Source: an uncultured Rhodospirillaceae bacterium (GTDB lineage Bacteria; Pseudomonadota; Alphaproteobacteria; Thalassobaculales; Thalassobaculaceae). From it: a stretch of 6,825 bases of DNA. Positions 5,553-6,825 of this stretch are shown here, in pieces (the stretch's first letter is position 1; each line of letters begins with the position of its first letter). Location: the NCBI GenBank assembly GCA_937891725.1, contig CALAHL010000522.1, forward strand, positions 1 through 6,825, read 5' to 3'. Made by a program: the position numbers and the translations under genes. Below the pieces are notes generated by a model that worked only from the letters and a program-made list of their open reading frames with translations, did no database searches and had not been told where the DNA came from.

Positions 5553-5589
5553 GTCCGACAACGATCTAAAAGAGCCGAAATGGACGAAT

Positions 5590-5597
5590 GGGGGAGG
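5590..5597 (+). promoter_or_regulatory. strong ribosome binding site that favours the second ATG
   Basis: GGGGGAGG ends 9 bases before the ATG at 5607. The upstream in-frame ATG at 5580 has only AAGAG in front of it, so initiation at 5607 is favoured and the nine residues between are probably not translated. Confidence 0.6.
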
Positions 5598-5606
5598 CTA
5601 GGGCAG

Positions 5607-6278
5607 ATGGCAGGACGGATTCAGGATCTGACCGGCGAAGATTTGCGCGCGGCATTGGGATATCTCAAATGGACGCGGGAGCGGCTCGCCCAGGAATCCG
5701 GCGTGAGCCCGGCAACGGTCTATCGGATGCTCGCCCAGGACGGCCCGGTCAAGGCCCGCGGCAGTTCGATCGAACAGGTCATGGACACGCTCAACGCCGC
5801 CGGTTCGTTCCAGCGGTTCGGCGAGGCGGCGCCTGATCTTGCAATCCATATCGAGCTTGAGCACGACCTACTGAGACGTCTGCCGCCGTCCTTCGCCGCG
5901 CTCGGCAAACTCTGGCAGATCTCGGGCGAGACCCGAGACCAGAACAAGATCATGGAGGCTCTGCAAAGCTCTCTCGATCGGGTGTCCTGCATCTACGAGG
6001 ACGCGAATGGAGATCTGCGGTTCGACTATGCCGGATCCGGAATCATTTGGTCGCGCCTCAATCATGTCGATCGGAAGCTGTTGGAGGTGATCGAAATCGA
6101 TGTCGCCCGCGCGATCGCCCAAAGGATCTATAAATCGATCATCACCGGTGAGCCGGTGTTCGCGTATTGCCGGATGCGGGCTTTGGACTTCACGGTCCTG
6201 ACCGTTCCTTGCCAGATCGGCCACCGACCGGGTGTGATTTCGGTCTCCCAGCGCGGCCGTCCCGATCTTTCGAAGTAA
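5607..6278 (+). CDS. HTH (XRE-like) transcriptional regulator with PAS-like C-terminal domain
   Basis: This 223-residue protein has an N-terminal helix-turn-helix and a C-terminal half that looks like a sensor domain. The HTH spans about 12-65: L-R-A-A-L-G-Y-L-K-W-T-R-E-R-L-A, then Q-E-S-G-V-S-P-A-T-V-Y-R-M-L, then the D-G-P-V-K tail common in alphaproteobacterial XRE-like regulators. Residues 115-215 resemble PAS-type domains of this group: R138-F139-D140-Y141-A142-G143-S144-G145, a helical middle, then I179-T180-G181-E182-P183-V184, and alternating strands ending P209-G210-V211-I212-S213-V214. This assignment is pattern-based. No ligand-binding residue can be named. No kinase, receiver or membrane segment is present, so it is likely a cytoplasmic one-component regulator. 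It follows an AT-rich, dyad-rich leader and precedes the glutamate dehydrogenase gene by 178 bases on the same strand. The start choice is set by the RBS at 5590-5597. Confidence 0.75.
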   Translation: MAGRIQDLTGEDLRAALGYLKWTRERLAQESGVSPATVYRMLAQDGPVKARGSSIEQVMDTLNAAGSFQRFGEAAPDLAIHIELEHDLLRRLPPSFAALGKLWQISGETRDQNKIMEALQSSLDRVSCIYEDANGDLRFDYAGSGIIWSRLNHVDRKLLEVIEIDVARAIAQRIYKSIITGEPVFAYCRMRALDFTVLTVPCQIGHRPGVISVSQRGRPDLSK

Positions 6279-6338
6279 CCGAGGGTTGTCCAGGGCCGTT
6301 TCCATCCAGGGCGCCGGGAGCCGACCCGCTTCCGAGAC

Positions 6339-6358
6339 TTGAAACCTTAAGATTTCAA
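6339..6358. promoter_or_regulatory. 20-base operator-like palindrome TTGAAA-CTTAAG-TTTCAA
   Basis: The arms TTGAAA (6339-6344) and TTTCAA (6353-6358) are perfect. The centre CTTAAG (6346-6351) is itself palindromic, so 18 of 20 bases are symmetric, with one mismatched pair (6345/6352). The 9-base direct repeat CCGCTTCCG flanks it at 6326-6334 and 6359-6367. It lies about 100 bases before the glutamate dehydrogenase ATG. A regulator binding site for that gene is likely; a terminator for the HTH gene is less likely because no T tract follows. Confidence 0.5.
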
Positions 6359-6375
6359 CCGCTTCCGCGCATCCC

Positions 6376-6398
6376 CCGCATGCGGTACCCTAGGGGTA
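6376..6398. promoter_or_regulatory. two abutting palindromes upstream of the glutamate dehydrogenase gene
   Basis: CCGCATGCGG (6376-6385) is a perfect 10-base palindrome. It is followed directly by TACCC-TAG-GGGTA (6386-6398), a perfect 5-base dyad around TAG. TAAATA at 6397-6402 could be a -10 element, but no -35 lies at the right distance, which fits an activator-dependent promoter. The start site near 6409 is a guess. Confidence 0.4.
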
Positions 6399-6456
6399 AA
6401 TACGGCACGTACGGATCGTGACGGGCCGAGCGCCGACAGCGGGGGGGAAGATCGCG

Positions 6457-6825
6457 ATGGCAAGCCGGACCGACACATTGAAACAAGAGAAGATCGAGGC
6501 GGTTGTCGCCCTGGTGCGGGACCGCTTGGACGGCACCAAGGCCACGACCGCGGAGCGCTTCGTCCGACAGTTCTACGTGAACGTCGCCCCGCAGGATCTG
6601 GTGCAGGAAGAGGCGGAGGACCTGTTCGGCGCCGCCATTGCCATGTGGGGTTTCGGGCGCGAACGGGACGCGCAAACGCCGAAGATCCGGGCCTATAATC
6701 CGAGTTTCGAGGAGGTGGGCTGGCAGTCGGCGCACACGGTGCTGGAAATCGTCAACGACGACATGCCGTTCCTGGTCGATTCGGTCACCTCCGCCCTCAA
6801 CCAGCAGGATCTGACCGTTCATCTG
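6457..6825 (+). CDS. NAD-dependent glutamate dehydrogenase, large (L-180) type, N-terminal part
   Basis: The first 123 codons of a very large enzyme (family members have about 1,550-1,650 residues) run off the right edge. The enzyme oxidises glutamate to 2-oxoglutarate and ammonium with NAD+ in glutamate and amino-acid catabolism. The N terminus shows the family pattern: A-E-R-F-V-R-Q-F-Y (about 37-45), D-L-F-G-A-A-I-A-M-W (59-68), K-I-R-A-Y-N-P (80-86), then G-W-Q-S-A-H-T-V-L-E-I-V-N-D-D-M-P-F (93-110) and L-V-D-S-V-T. This region is the regulatory N-terminal (ACT-like) part; the catalytic domain is beyond the window. The ATG at 6457 is preceded by a GGGGGGGAAG ribosome binding site 6 bases away. 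The palindrome-rich upstream region suggests tight control. Confidence 0.93.
   Translation, partial: MASRTDTLKQEKIEAVVALVRDRLDGTKATTAERFVRQFYVNVAPQDLVQEEAEDLFGAAIAMWGFGRERDAQTPKIRAYNPSFEEVGWQSAHTVLEIVNDDMPFLVDSVTSALNQQDLTVHL

Larger units (their letters stand above)
5401..5580. promoter_or_regulatory. AT-rich divergent control region between the two putative regulators
   Basis: By hand count these 180 bases contain 71 G+C (39%), while the 60 bases just before (5341-5400) have 47 (78%). No gene is visible here. The stretch carries a TTGACA/CATAAT promoter-like pair, a perfect 6-base dyad, a second 5-base dyad and several CCTAT/ATAGG boxes, described separately. AAAATC with a following CG is found at 5498 and 5530, and CATAAT at 5447 and 5481, suggesting repeated elements about 32-34 bases (three helical turns) apart. 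The rest of the gap (5222-5400) is GC-rich and shows only the short repeats at 5277-5310 and a GCGGG/CCCGC hairpin at 5346-5360. Confidence 0.6.

Noticed and set aside
6355..6822. Minus-strand 155-codon frame at the right edge
   Set aside because: Antisense to the glutamate dehydrogenase N terminus, which has unmistakable family motifs.

Overview
This GC-rich window looks like chromosomal DNA of an alphaproteobacterium, probably Rhodospirillales-like. That placement is an inference from the gene set: a UbiH-type ubiquinone hydroxylase, a DUF971 / Trm112 / LON-domain / CnoX-type thioredoxin cluster, a free-standing ProXp-ala-like editing protein, and the start of a large (180 kDa class) NAD-dependent glutamate dehydrogenase. 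No phage or insertion-sequence gene, CRISPR array or rRNA was seen.

Left part (1-4324). A plus-strand FAD monooxygenase of the UbiH/Coq6 family meets, tail to tail with a 4-base overlap, a five-gene minus-strand run. In transcription order this is the ProX-like tRNA-editing protein, a CnoX-like thioredoxin-TPR co-chaperone, a LON substrate-binding-domain protein, a Trm112 family protein and a DUF971 protein. The last three are tightly packed (overlaps of 14 and 4 bases), as in a translationally coupled operon. The shared theme is protein and translation quality control plus accessory metabolism. The link to ubiquinone synthesis is one of position only.

Middle (4325-4800). A 330-base gene-free stretch leads to a complete tRNA-Gly(GCC) with encoded CCA and a plausible sigma-70-like promoter upstream.

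Right part (4802-6825). A small minus-strand protein that may be ribbon-helix-helix faces away from a plus-strand HTH protein with a PAS-like C-terminal half. Between them lies a sharply AT-rich island (71 G+C of 180 bases over 5401-5580) full of CCTAT/ATAGG boxes and dyads. After the HTH gene, a 178-base intergenic region carries several stacked palindromes and a 9-base direct repeat ahead of the glutamate dehydrogenase gene, which runs off the right edge.

The two intergenic control regions (5401-5580 and 6326-6413) and the unassigned regulator pair are the least explained parts. No complete new system is proven here. The best candidate for something undescribed is the divergent regulator pair with its operator-rich island, possibly acting on the adjacent glutamate dehydrogenase.
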